This document shows positions 36,696 through 45,841 of a stretch of DNA of 64,000 bases, piece after piece; positions within the stretch are counted from its first letter, which is position 1; every line of letters starts with the position of its first letter. The translations under genes and the position numbers were made by a program. The notes beneath the pieces were generated by a model that was given only the letters and a program-made list of their open reading frames with translations, searched no databases and was not told where the DNA came from. The DNA lies in contig NZ_CP012150.1 of the NCBI RefSeq assembly GCF_001187505.1, forward strand, positions 62,001 through 126,000, in the 5' to 3' direction. The DNA is from Mycolicibacterium goodii (GTDB lineage Bacteria > Actinomycetota > Actinomycetes > Mycobacteriales > Mycobacteriaceae).

Positions 36696-37043
36696 ATGTC
36701 AGCAACCGTCGTCGTCGTGATCGCCGCGGTGTCCTTGGGCGCCTGGCGGTTGCAGGTGCGCCGCCACCCGAACTGGGCGACGAGCGACGACGCCCGGTTC
36801 CACATCTCCGCGGGCACCTGGACGACGCTGATCGCGTTGTACTGGTTCCTGCAGTCACGCCAGGAGCCGCACTGGGTGTGGGACGCATGGCCGATCGTGG
36901 TCGTCGCGGCGGCGCTGTTGCTGCTGCGCGGGCTCAACGAGCTCGATGCCACGCGCGACGAGGAGTTCGTGCCCACCCCGCCGCGCGGGGTCCGCTCCGA
37001 GGCCAGATCGAATTTCCTTCGTTCCGGCGCGCACCGGCCCTAG
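36696..37043 (+). CDS. Small hypothetical membrane protein
   Basis: A 115-residue protein with three hydrophobic helices (MSATVVVVIAAVSLGAW, WTTLIALYWFLQ and WPIVVVAAALLLLRG) and a polar C-terminus. ATG 36696 has only a weak ribosome-binding site. It converges with the GSA-like aminotransferase, and the 3' ends overlap by four bases. Not recognised. It may mark the left edge of the island. Confidence 0.55.
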   Translation: MSATVVVVIAAVSLGAWRLQVRRHPNWATSDDARFHISAGTWTTLIALYWFLQSRQEPHWVWDAWPIVVVAAALLLLRGLNELDATRDEEFVPTPPRGVRSEARSNFLRSGAHRP

Positions 37044-38383
37044 TCGACGCGCCGCGGTTCGGCGGTGCGCCGGATCGCCGGCGCCACCGGCCTACCGCAC
37101 AACAATCCCGCGACCGACCCGCGGTCGATCGCCCGGCGATAGACCATCAGCGCGGCCTCGACCGCTGCCACGGTCAGTTCGACATCGGTTTCGGTGTGCG
37201 CGGCCGAGGTGACGAAGGACTGCCCGAGCACCCCGCGGCGCAGCAGCTCCTGCAGGAACAACGTCCGATACGCCTGCGACGGCACGCGTTCGGCGTCGCG
37301 GGTGACGAACACCAGACACGACGGCCTGCCGACGACCTCCAGGTACTCGCCCAGACCGTGTCGTGCGGCGGCCGCGCGCACACCGTCGGCGAGCAGTCGC
37401 CCGGCGTGCTCCATGCGGCCGACGGGATCGTCGTCGCGGTAGGCGTCGGCCACCGCCCGGAACGCGGCGAGCGACGCGGTCTCGGGCCCGTGCGTTGTCG
37501 ACAGCAGGAACACCCGGTCCCGATCGGTGCGTAAACCGCCGAGCTCCATGTACTCCCGGCGACCGGCCAGGGCCGCGAGCGGAAACCCGTTGCCCATGGC
37601 CTTGCCCCAGCAGGACAGGTCGGGCGTCACCGAGTACACCGACTGCGCGCCACCGGCCGCCCACCGGAATCCGGTGATCATCTCGTCGAACACCAGCAGG
37701 GTGCCGGTGCGGTCGCACAGGGCGCGCACCCCTTCGAGGTACCCGGGCTGCGGTTCGGCGGTGGCGGTGGCGGCCTCCATCACCACACACGCGACGTCGC
37801 AGGCGTCGAGGATCTCGGCGAGCGACGCCAGATCGTTGTAGCGGAACCGGGCGGTGTCCTGCCGGGCGTCGTCGGGGATACCGGCGGCCATCGGTGTGGT
37901 CCCGATGAACCAGTCGTCGGTGGAGAAAAACGGTTGATCGCACACCGCTATCCGGCGCCGGCCGGTGACGGCGCGGGCAAGTTTGACGGCCGCGGTGGTG
38001 ACATCGGATCCGTTCTTGGCGAACTTGACCATGTCGGCGCCGGGCACCAGGCTCAGGAAATCCTCGGCGGCGGCCAGTTCGTGGACGGTCGGTCTGCTGA
38101 AGCTGATTCCGTCGGCGACGGCCCGGCGCACCGCGTCCACCACGGGCGAGTAGCCGTGCCCGAGGGTGACCGAGCGCAGCCCCATCCCGTACTCGACGAA
38201 CTCGTTGCCGTCGACGTCCCATACCCGACACCCGTTGCCGCGTACCAGGATCGGGGTCATGAACTCCGGATACTGGTCGGGACCGCGGGCATAGGTGTGC
38301 GCCCCGCCCGGCACGACCTCGTGCAACCGGGCCTGCAGGAGGTTGGACTGCGCGAACGAGCGCCCGCCGTGGTCAGTACGCAC
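37040..38383 (-). CDS. GSA-like class III aminotransferase of the polysaccharide cluster
   Basis: PLP enzyme of 447 residues, a paralogue of HemL. Seen: VPGGAHTYARGPDQYP, KNGSDVTTAAVKLARA (phosphate cup), LLVFDEMITGFRWA and CWGKAMGNGFPLAA with lysine K261. In such clusters GSA-like enzymes usually make an amino sugar or amino-modified precursor rather than aminolevulinate; hemL elsewhere in the window already covers heme. Its GTG start overlaps the end of the initiating sugar transferase gene by 11 bases. Confidence 0.85.
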   Translation of the reverse strand: MRTDHGGRSFAQSNLLQARLHEVVPGGAHTYARGPDQYPEFMTPILVRGNGCRVWDVDGNEFVEYGMGLRSVTLGHGYSPVVDAVRRAVADGISFSRPTVHELAAAEDFLSLVPGADMVKFAKNGSDVTTAAVKLARAVTGRRRIAVCDQPFFSTDDWFIGTTPMAAGIPDDARQDTARFRYNDLASLAEILDACDVACVVMEAATATAEPQPGYLEGVRALCDRTGTLLVFDEMITGFRWAAGGAQSVYSVTPDLSCWGKAMGNGFPLAALAGRREYMELGGLRTDRDRVFLLSTTHGPETASLAAFRAVADAYRDDDPVGRMEHAGRLLADGVRAAAARHGLGEYLEVVGRPSCLVFVTRDAERVPSQAYRTLFLQELLRRGVLGQSFVTSAAHTETDVELTVAAVEAALMVYRRAIDRGSVAGLLCGRPVAPAIRRTAEPRRVD

Positions 38384-39890
38384 CGGAACCCAACAGGACG
38401 GCCTTGACGGTCTTGGCGACGATCACCAGATCGCCCAGCATGGACCAGTTCTCGACATAGGACAGATCCAGGCGCACGGAATCCTCCCATGAGAGGTCCG
38501 ACCGACCCGACACCTGCCACAGCCCGGTGATGCCGGGCCGCACCAGCATGCGCCTGCGCACGGTGTCGTCGTAACGGTCCACCTCACCCGGCAGCGGCGG
38601 GCGGGGACCCACCACGCTCATCTCGCGTCGCAGCACGTTGATGAACTGCGGCAGTTCGTCGATGCTGTACCGACGCAGCACCCGCCCGACCGGGGTGAGC
38701 CGCGGGTCCTTCTTCATCTTGAACAGCACGCCGTTTCCGTCGCTCCGGTCGACGAGGGCCGCCAGCATCGTGTCGGCACCGACCACCATGCTGCGGAACT
38801 TGAGCATCTCGAAGGGCTCGCCGCCCATGCCGATCCGTTCGGCGCGGTAGAACACCGGCCCCCGGCTCGTCAGTTTCACCGCCAGTGCCGCGACCAGCAT
38901 GACCGGTGCCGCCAGCAGCAGCGCCACGGCCGCGAAACACACGTCGAACGTCCGCTTCTCGAGGCGTTTGGCGCCCTCGTACTGCGGCTTGTCGAGGTGG
39001 ATCAGTGGAACGCCACCGGCGGGCCGGAACATCAGGCGCGGACTCGCGACGTCGGCGATGCCGGGCGAGACGATGAGGTCGACGTCGAGCCGCTCCAATT
39101 GCCAGGACAGGTCCCGTATTTCGTCCGGTGTCAGGTGCCCCGAGGTCAACGCCACGGTGTCGGCACCCGCCGCGAGCGCGGCGCGCGCGATGTCACCCTC
39201 GTGCGGGTAGGTCGGGATGCCCTGTACCGCCGGGATCCGCAGACCGCCCCCACCGGGTACGCACACCCCGACGACGCGATACCCCTCCCCCGGCCTGCGT
39301 TCCAGCGATTTCACCAGGGCCCGAACGGAACTCAGGTGCCCGACCGCCAGGACCAGGTTGAGGAATTGACCGCGCCGACGGACGTAGGCGACATAGCGTC
39401 TGCTGAGCAAGCGGCTCACGGTGAGCGACACGAGCCCGAGGGGTAGCGCCAATGCCAGGTAGCCGCGGGCGATGTCGAGTTGGAACATCGCCGAAACCAC
39501 CGCGATGGTTGCAAAGACCGCAAGCGTCGCGGCCCACACCCGCCGGTACTCCTCGACGCCGTGGCCGACGATCTGCGGGGCGCGACTACGGTTCGCGGCC
39601 AATGCGATCAGCCATGCGGCGGCCACCACGAGTGACACCACCAGATAGTCCACGTTGGCGTACGGCAAACGCTCGCCGGTGACGGTGCCGAAGCGCAGGC
39701 CCTGTGCGAGCGCGACCACACCGGCGACCACCGCCGCGTCGGAGGCGATGAGCCAACGCGCGTACCGGCGTTGCCACTGACGCCATGTGCACGCTCGTCG
39801 CGGATGGATACCAACGGAATTGCCACATCGGTCAGTTTTCGTTGCTGAATTCATTCCAGCAAGTGGTGGTAGCGATTCACGCACACTCAT
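38373..39890 (-). CDS. Polyprenyl-phosphate sugar-1-phosphate transferase (WbaP/CpsE-like initiating enzyme)
   Basis: Starts a polysaccharide repeat by moving a sugar-1-phosphate from a nucleotide sugar to polyprenyl phosphate. It has 505 residues: four N-terminal helices (about residues 40-160), a Rossmann-like middle domain, a fifth helix (FAAVALLLAAPVMLVAALAV) and the catalytic domain with ERIGMGGEPFEMLKFRSM, SIDELPQFINVLRREMSVVGPRPP and PGITGLWQVSGRSD. ATG 39890 was preferred to a TTG nine codons upstream. Identity of the first sugar is unknown (usually galactose or glucose). Confidence 0.93.
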   Translation of the reverse strand: MSVRESLPPLAGMNSATKTDRCGNSVGIHPRRACTWRQWQRRYARWLIASDAAVVAGVVALAQGLRFGTVTGERLPYANVDYLVVSLVVAAAWLIALAANRSRAPQIVGHGVEEYRRVWAATLAVFATIAVVSAMFQLDIARGYLALALPLGLVSLTVSRLLSRRYVAYVRRRGQFLNLVLAVGHLSSVRALVKSLERRPGEGYRVVGVCVPGGGGLRIPAVQGIPTYPHEGDIARAALAAGADTVALTSGHLTPDEIRDLSWQLERLDVDLIVSPGIADVASPRLMFRPAGGVPLIHLDKPQYEGAKRLEKRTFDVCFAAVALLLAAPVMLVAALAVKLTSRGPVFYRAERIGMGGEPFEMLKFRSMVVGADTMLAALVDRSDGNGVLFKMKKDPRLTPVGRVLRRYSIDELPQFINVLRREMSVVGPRPPLPGEVDRYDDTVRRRMLVRPGITGLWQVSGRSDLSWEDSVRLDLSYVENWSMLGDLVIVAKTVKAVLLGSGAY

Positions 39891-40260
39891 TGCCAGACCG
39901 ACTTCCCTGCATTCCAAGGTGAGAACGAGCTAAGTTTGCACCAATACATCGCCATTAGCAGATGCAAGTGATGCAAATCACGTTTGAGCCGTGCAGATCG
40001 GTTTCGGATTACCTCTCAACAACGCTGACAAACGTTTTACCAGCATATTCTACCCGGTCAGCTCCCGCACACACGGGGTCCACGCCGACCGGACACCGTC
40101 GGACGCCGGCGTCATTTAACGACCCTAGATAGCTGACCGGCGGCCACGTCAGAAGGAGCACATCATGTGAGCACGGACCGGCCCGCGCCCTGGCACGCGG
40201 CTGGACGCTACGCCGTCATGCAATTTCAGAAAGTTCACAACTCTTTGCCATACTTGTCCG
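39891..40260. promoter_or_regulatory. Divergent intergenic region of the island (no gene seen)
   Basis: 370 bases, more AT-rich than the genes on either side, between the initiating transferase (minus) and a glycosyltransferase (plus). It contains GATGCAAGTGATGCAAATCA (39960-39979) with a repeated GATGCAA, and an SD-like AAGGAG (40153-40158) followed by ATGTGA (40165-40170), a start codon directly followed by a stop. GTG 40167 opens another frame that overlaps the glycosyltransferase start. Confidence 0.5.
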
Positions 40261-41358
40261 GTGACCGCCGCCGATCCGATCCGGGTGCTCGTCGTAGGCC
40301 CTGCTCCCGAGGGTCCGGACAGTCGCGGTGGGATGGCCACCGTGATCCGCCACATGGTCGACAACCCGGATCCGCGATTCGCCGTCACCGCGGTCACCAC
40401 CTTCGTCGACGCAGGCCCCACGGCCCGGCTGCGGACCGGCATCCGCGGCATGCTCGCCGCCGCGGGCGCGATCGTGTTCGGCCGCGCCGACATCGTCCAC
40501 GTCCACCTCTCCCACGGCGGCAGCGTGGTCCGGAAGGCCGTGCCGCTGCTGGCGGCCCGCATGTACGGCGTACCCGCCATCGTTCACGGGCACAGCTTCA
40601 ACTTCGCCGCCTGGTACGCGCCGCTGCCCGCCGGGGTGCGGCGGCTGGTCCGATGGGCCCTGCGGGCCGATCGCTGGCTGGTGCTGGGACAAGGCCTAGC
40701 CGATGAGTACCGCCGGTGTCTGCACCTCGATGCCTCCGCGGTGCAGGTTCTGCACAATCCGGTGGTGATGCCCCAGACCGTGCGTCGCCCGGCACCGCAC
40801 CCGCGGCGGCTGATCGTCCTGTCGCTCGGCCGCCTGGGACACCGCAAGGGCACCTACGACCTCCTCGACGCGGTCGAGTCGCTGCCCGCCGAGGCGCGGG
40901 CCCGAATCTGCCTGCGCCTGGCCGGTGACGGCGACGTGGCACAGGTGCGCGCACTGGTCGCCGACCGGAAACTCGGTGACACCATCGATGTCGTGGGCTG
41001 GCTGGGGCCACGCGAACGCGACGAGGCGCTGCGGCAGGCCGACATCTTCGTGTTGCCCAGTTACGACGAGGGTCTGCCGATGGCGCTGCTGGAAGCCATG
41101 GCTCACGGCATCGTTGCCGTCACCACGCCGGTCGGCGGTATTCCCGAAGCGGTCACCGACGGTGTGCACGGCCTGCTCGTCGCACCCGGCGATCCGGCCG
41201 CCCTCGCCGGGGCGCTGCGCCGTCTGATCGAAAACGACGACCTCCGAAACACTTTGGCGGGTCAGGCGCGTCTGCGCGCGGCAACGTTCGACATCGACAC
41301 CTGGCGCGACGCCCTGGCGCAGGTGTGGACCGGCGTCAGCGCGCGCAGACCCGGGTGA
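40261..41358 (+). CDS. Glycosyltransferase family 4 protein
   Basis: A 365-residue GT-B enzyme. N-terminal half with VLVVGPAPEGPDSRGGMATV and DIVHVHLSHGGS; C-terminal half with LSLGRLGHRKGTYDLLDA, a DIFVLPSYDEGLPMALLEAM motif (nucleotide-sugar binding EX7E type) and GGIPEAVTDG. It adds one sugar during repeat-unit assembly at the inner membrane. Start GTG 40261. Its 3' end overlaps the convergent glycosyltransferase gene by 23 bases. Confidence 0.9.
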   Translation: MTAADPIRVLVVGPAPEGPDSRGGMATVIRHMVDNPDPRFAVTAVTTFVDAGPTARLRTGIRGMLAAAGAIVFGRADIVHVHLSHGGSVVRKAVPLLAARMYGVPAIVHGHSFNFAAWYAPLPAGVRRLVRWALRADRWLVLGQGLADEYRRCLHLDASAVQVLHNPVVMPQTVRRPAPHPRRLIVLSLGRLGHRKGTYDLLDAVESLPAEARARICLRLAGDGDVAQVRALVADRKLGDTIDVVGWLGPRERDEALRQADIFVLPSYDEGLPMALLEAMAHGIVAVTTPVGGIPEAVTDGVHGLLVAPGDPAALAGALRRLIENDDLRNTLAGQARLRAATFDIDTWRDALAQVWTGVSARRPG

Positions 41359-42358
41359 GCACGTCGAGCAGTGCGGCCCCCGCCGCGGTTGCCGAGAACA
41401 TGCGTTCGTAGTACCTGCGGGACGCGGCACCACACGTCTCGGCCGCAACCGGATCGGCCAGTGCGTCGAACGCCGCCGACAATCCGGCCACGTCGTCGAT
41501 GTCGATGGGTGCGCATCCCGGGGGCAGAAACTCCGGCAGCGCACCGGCCGGGGACACCACCGGCGTCACCCCCAGTTGCATCGACAACACCTGCACACCG
41601 CTCTGTGACGCCCGACGATAGTGCACCACAGAGCCTTTCGCGCGCGCCAGGGTCGGCAGCACGTCGGCGTAGCGGAACGCGCCGCGTCGCCACACCACAT
41701 GCTCGGGCAGCGGGCCGGACCATTCACCGTCGCCCACCAGGATCAACCTGTCGCCGCGCCAGGCCGGGCCCGCGGTGTGCGCGGCCCACGCGCGCAGGCA
41801 CACGTCGACGTTCTTGTAGCCGTTCAACCGGCCCAGCAGCACGAAATCGCGGCGGTGCGGCGCGGAGACGAATTCCGGTACATCGCGCTCGGGGAGATCA
41901 CTGGTCAACGGCACCACATCGGCCGCCCCCACCGCATCGGCGACGTGGCGACTGAAGGCAACCGGATGCGCCGAGCGCGCACGCCGGTCGAACAGCGCAC
42001 GTTCCCACCGGGGTCGCTCCTCGGCCGCGTCGTGCGGTCGGTCGTCGTGGATGAGCTCGACCCGCGGTGTCCGCGGCGCGAACGCCAGCCACCGGGGGTC
42101 GCGCACCAGTTCCGCGACAACGACATCCGGGTTGAACCGCCGCACCTCGCGGACCGCACGCACATGTGCGGGCCACGTCGACGCGGTCTTGAAACGCGGG
42201 TCGAGCACCAGTTCGTACGGCTCGGCCGCCGACGACGACGGATGCCGGTCGGAGGTGACCAGCAGCACCCGCGCACCCGCATCGATCAACGCCTCGGCGT
42301 GAATCCGGGCCAGCGGCCGCAACCAGGGCGACAGCCACAGCACCCGCGGGCCGCTCAT
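41336..42358 (-). CDS. Glycosyltransferase family 1/4-like protein
   Basis: A 340-residue GT-B type protein: VLWLSPWLRPLARIHAEALIDAG at the start, VELIHDDRPHDA, DFVLLGRLNGYKNVDVCLRA and AKGSVVHYRRASQSGVQVLSMQLG in the C-terminal lobe, with a less conserved nucleotide-sugar site than its neighbours. ATG 42358 overlaps the stop of the GT2-GT4 fusion gene (ATGA). Sugar specificity unknown. Confidence 0.8.
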   Translation of the reverse strand: MSGPRVLWLSPWLRPLARIHAEALIDAGARVLLVTSDRHPSSSAAEPYELVLDPRFKTASTWPAHVRAVREVRRFNPDVVVAELVRDPRWLAFAPRTPRVELIHDDRPHDAAEERPRWERALFDRRARSAHPVAFSRHVADAVGAADVVPLTSDLPERDVPEFVSAPHRRDFVLLGRLNGYKNVDVCLRAWAAHTAGPAWRGDRLILVGDGEWSGPLPEHVVWRRGAFRYADVLPTLARAKGSVVHYRRASQSGVQVLSMQLGVTPVVSPAGALPEFLPPGCAPIDIDDVAGLSAAFDALADPVAAETCGAASRRYYERMFSATAAGAALLDVLTRVCAR

Positions 42359-44346
42359 CCGAGCACCGCCGTGATGGCCTCCTCGTAGGCGTCGGCCATC
42401 GCCTCGACGGTGTAGCAGGTCGCCATGCGCTCGAAACCCCTGTCGCCCAGCGCCTGCCATTCGTCACGACGACGCAGCGCGGCATCCAGGGCGGCGCGCC
42501 AGCCCGCCACCGAGATGTCCTCGACCACGAACCCGGCCCGGCCGCCGTCGAGCATGTCCGCCACCGAGCACACCGCCGATGCCGCGACCGGGATGCGCCG
42601 CGCCATGGCCTCCAGGATCACCAGCGGAAAGGCCTCCGATCGGCTCGGCACACACAACAAATCACAGTCGGCCAGCGCCTCATCGGGGCCGTCGGCCCAA
42701 CCACGCCACGCCACCCGGTCGGCCAGATCGGCCGGTGTGTATGCCTGCAGCTCCGCACGGTCCGGGCCGTCACCGAAAATCGACAGCCGCCACGGCATTT
42801 CCCGCAGACCGGCGAGGGCTTCGATCAACAGGTGCGGGTTCTTGTGCCGGACGATCCGGCTCAACATCACCAGATGAGGGGTTTTTCCCACCGGCGGGCG
42901 GGGCGGCACGGCCACGAGTTCCGCCCGGGTCGCGACGCCGTTGGGGGAGAAAAATGTTCGGGTTCCGAGACGTTGGTGTCGGGTCGCCTCCGCCCAGTGC
43001 CGTGGTGACAGCGCGATGAAACCGTCGGCCCGACGCATCGCCGCGGCCAGCGGAGGCGAATAGGTGGGACCATCCACCTCGGGTGGTATGTGAGCGGCGA
43101 CCAGCCAGCGGCGGTCGCCGCCGCGGGCGCGCCACAGGGTCGCGAAACCGGTCTCGGTGTTGGTGTCACCGCTGACCACGACCGCCGACTTCGCGCCGAT
43201 GTCGATCGCGGGAGCCCACCAGGGTTGACGTACCACGCGTACCGAGGCGGGCAGGTCGGCGACCAGCGGACCGAACCGCTGCATGCACGCGATGACCACC
43301 TCGTAGCCGCGCCGGTCGAGTTCCCCGGCCAGCAGGACGTGTTGGCGCTCGGCGCCGCCGAACACGAGCCGGTTGGTCGTGATGATGACCGCGGGGCGCG
43401 ACGCCGCCGCGCCACGCGCAGCGCGCAGCGCCGCGCGTTGTCGACGTGCCGAACGCTGCACCCGGTCGAGTGTCGAGGTACCGGCGAGGTAGATGTCGGC
43501 CGCGGTCACGCCCTTGTCGAGCTCGAGGTTCAGCGCGATGTTGGCGCGCAGCAGATCTTTTGAGCGGACACCGGCCTGCGGGTCGTCGGCGACGGTGCCG
43601 TGGCCGGTGTGGACGACACCGGGTTCGTCGACGAGTTCGAGCGTCCACCCGGCGCTGCGGGCACGCCGCTGCCAGTCGGACTCCTCGCCGTAGAGGAAGA
43701 ACTCCTCGTCGAAACAACCGACCGCCTGCCACGCGTCGCGGCTCACCGCCAGGCACGCACCGGTCAGATACCCGTCCACCGAAACCGGAGGTGCCGCATA
43801 CAGTTCCGACAGCCATGTGCCGCGGAGACGTTCGGCGTACCCGGCGCGCGACACCAGCGCCCGCAGCACACCGTGCTCGCGGTGCGCGACGTCCCACCCA
43901 CGGTGCCGACCGCGGGCGCCGTCCTCGACCAGCGGTGCCGCGGCGGCCACATTCGGGCGGGTCAGTGCCGCCAGGGTGCCGGTCAGCGGCCCCTGCAGGA
44001 CGGCGTCGGGGTTGAGGAGCAGCAGATGATGCTCGGGCACCTCGGCGGCCAGCTCGTTGACGGCCGCGGCGAACCCGATGTTCTTCGTGCCTCTGCGCCA
44101 ACGCACCTCGGGATGCGCGGCGATCACGGCGCCCATCCCGGGGAAGTCGTCGGGCGAGTTGTCCCACACCAGGACCGGAAGGTGCGGAAGGTGCCTGCCG
44201 ACTGCCTGCAGACATTCGGTGAGCAGATCGGGATTGCGGTACGCGACGATCAGAACCGCGGTGTCGCGTACCGCCACGGGCCCGGACGGCGGCTTCGGCT
44301 CCAAGAAACGGGCGGGCAGATACGCCCGGTCGAGTTCACGGGTCAT
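42355..44346 (-). CDS. Two-domain glycosyltransferase (GT2 fused to GT4)
   Basis: A 663-residue fusion. Residues about 28-290 are a GT2/GT-A domain (AVLIVAYRNPDLLTECLQAV, LLLLNPDAVL, CFDEEFFLYGEESDWQRRA). Residues about 320-660 are a GT4/GT-B domain (LVFGGAERQHVLLAGELDRRG, VMLSRIVRHKNPHLLIEAL, CDLLCVPSRSEAFPLVILEA). One protein could add two successive sugars. The start ATG 44346 overlaps the flippase stop (ATGA); no frameshift separates the domains. The long open frame upstream of 44346 lies inside the flippase gene in another frame and is not coding. Confidence 0.88.
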   Translation of the reverse strand: MTRELDRAYLPARFLEPKPPSGPVAVRDTAVLIVAYRNPDLLTECLQAVGRHLPHLPVLVWDNSPDDFPGMGAVIAAHPEVRWRRGTKNIGFAAAVNELAAEVPEHHLLLLNPDAVLQGPLTGTLAALTRPNVAAAAPLVEDGARGRHRGWDVAHREHGVLRALVSRAGYAERLRGTWLSELYAAPPVSVDGYLTGACLAVSRDAWQAVGCFDEEFFLYGEESDWQRRARSAGWTLELVDEPGVVHTGHGTVADDPQAGVRSKDLLRANIALNLELDKGVTAADIYLAGTSTLDRVQRSARRQRAALRAARGAAASRPAVIITTNRLVFGGAERQHVLLAGELDRRGYEVVIACMQRFGPLVADLPASVRVVRQPWWAPAIDIGAKSAVVVSGDTNTETGFATLWRARGGDRRWLVAAHIPPEVDGPTYSPPLAAAMRRADGFIALSPRHWAEATRHQRLGTRTFFSPNGVATRAELVAVPPRPPVGKTPHLVMLSRIVRHKNPHLLIEALAGLREMPWRLSIFGDGPDRAELQAYTPADLADRVAWRGWADGPDEALADCDLLCVPSRSEAFPLVILEAMARRIPVAASAVCSVADMLDGGRAGFVVEDISVAGWRAALDAALRRRDEWQALGDRGFERMATCYTVEAMADAYEEAITAVLG

Positions 44347-45749
44347 GTCTTCTCCGTCAACAGGTCGCGGATCACCCGCGGCGTCACCGGTCCCACAGCG
44401 AGATTCACCGCCAAATACACCGCGGCGGCGCATGGGAGCGCGAGCACCACCGGATACTGCTGCAGCACGATCGCCACAACCGCCGCCGCGGCGAGCGGGA
44501 TCACCAACCGCAGTGCGAACATCAGCGGAGTGCGGTAGGGCGTGATCCGTCCGAGCCGCCAGCTCACCACCAGCAGGCCGGCGGCTTCGGCGGCGATCAG
44601 CGCCGCGGCGGCGCCCACCGCGCCGTACCGCGGCGCCAGCACGATGTTGAGCGTGATGTTGCCGAGCAGGTTGACCAGGTTGAGCCGGAACAGGAACACC
44701 TGATCGTGCGCCGCGAACAGGGCCTGGCTGATCGCGGCGTTGAGGAAGGTGAGCGCGACGGCCACGAACAGCAACGCCAACGCGAGCCCGCCGTGCGCGC
44801 CGAACTCCGACGACCCGACCAGTTCGACGATCGGTTGCGCCAGCACGATTCCCACGACGGCGACCGGCGCCCCGAGGAACAGCATCGACTCGACCGACCG
44901 GGACACGAAGCGCGCGAACGCGTTGCGGTCGACCGCGAAGGCGTGGGTGGCCGCCGACAGCGTCGACGACTGGAAGAACGTGGACAACACCGACAGCGTG
45001 AACGCCAATGTGTAAGCCAGCCCGTACACCCCGACCTGGTCGGGTGTGCTGCGCAGGCTCAGGATCACACCGTCGGCGCGCCAGTACAGCACCGCGATGA
45101 TCAGCACACCGGTCTGCGGCAGGCTCTCCCGCAACAGATCCCAGCTCTGCGTGAACGAGAACACCGGCCGCCAGTCGACCATGCGCGCGGCCGCCAGGCC
45201 CTGGATCAGCAGCACCACCGCGGGCGGCACCAGTTGCACCACCGCGAACCACACTAGGTCGGCGTCCACGGTGACCAGCAGGACCGTCGCGCCCAACGAC
45301 GCGATGCGGCTCACCAGATCCGACCACGCGACGGCGGTGAACCGCACGCGCGCGAGGAAGACCGGCTCGAAACAGCTGCTCACGGTGGTCAGGATCAGGC
45401 TGACGGACACGATCAGCACCATCGTGACAACCTCGCCCTGGCCGCGGTAGACCAGCACCCCGGACACCGCGGCCACCGCGGACAGCGGCACGCAGTACAC
45501 CAGCGACATGCCGGAATTCACCCGGACCAGCCGGCCGAGATCACCCGTGCCCGCCGACACCCGGCGTACCACGACCGCGCCGATGCCGAGCTCGGTGAGG
45601 CTGGTCCACAGCCCGACGAACACGATCGCGGTGGTCAGGTGTCCGTAGTTGGACGGCCCGAGATACCGGGTGGTGATCGCGACGGTGATCATCGACGCCA
45701 CCATGCCGAGGGCGCGAAAGATCAGCTGCTGACTGAAGGCTCGTGCCAT
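44343..45749 (-). CDS. Polysaccharide flippase (Wzx/MATE-like)
   Basis: Flips the lipid-linked repeat unit across the membrane. It has 468 residues and about 12-14 hydrophobic segments, with the typical LIFRALGMVASMITVAITTRYLGP near the N-terminus and YGLAYTLAFTLSVLSTFF later. ATG 45749 is chosen; an open frame of 60 residues upstream (to 45929) is low complexity and overlaps the divergent gene. Expected partners are the polymerase at 48844 and the Wzz-like protein at 48039. Confidence 0.88.
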   Translation of the reverse strand: MARAFSQQLIFRALGMVASMITVAITTRYLGPSNYGHLTTAIVFVGLWTSLTELGIGAVVVRRVSAGTGDLGRLVRVNSGMSLVYCVPLSAVAAVSGVLVYRGQGEVVTMVLIVSVSLILTTVSSCFEPVFLARVRFTAVAWSDLVSRIASLGATVLLVTVDADLVWFAVVQLVPPAVVLLIQGLAAARMVDWRPVFSFTQSWDLLRESLPQTGVLIIAVLYWRADGVILSLRSTPDQVGVYGLAYTLAFTLSVLSTFFQSSTLSAATHAFAVDRNAFARFVSRSVESMLFLGAPVAVVGIVLAQPIVELVGSSEFGAHGGLALALLFVAVALTFLNAAISQALFAAHDQVFLFRLNLVNLLGNITLNIVLAPRYGAVGAAAALIAAEAAGLLVVSWRLGRITPYRTPLMFALRLVIPLAAAAVVAIVLQQYPVVLALPCAAAVYLAVNLAVGPVTPRVIRDLLTEKT

Positions 45750-45841
45750 CGCCCGGTTCGAGACAGGACCCGAAACCGCCGGTTCCGTGTCGACGCCGCT
45801 GTTATCCTCAGCCCGATCAGCAACATTCGAACCGGAGTCCG

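Noticed and set aside
40167-40706. A 179-codon frame from GTG 40167
   Set aside because: After about 30 residues it becomes Arg/Gly-rich and runs out of frame through the real glycosyltransferase gene. At most its first codons could act as a leader.
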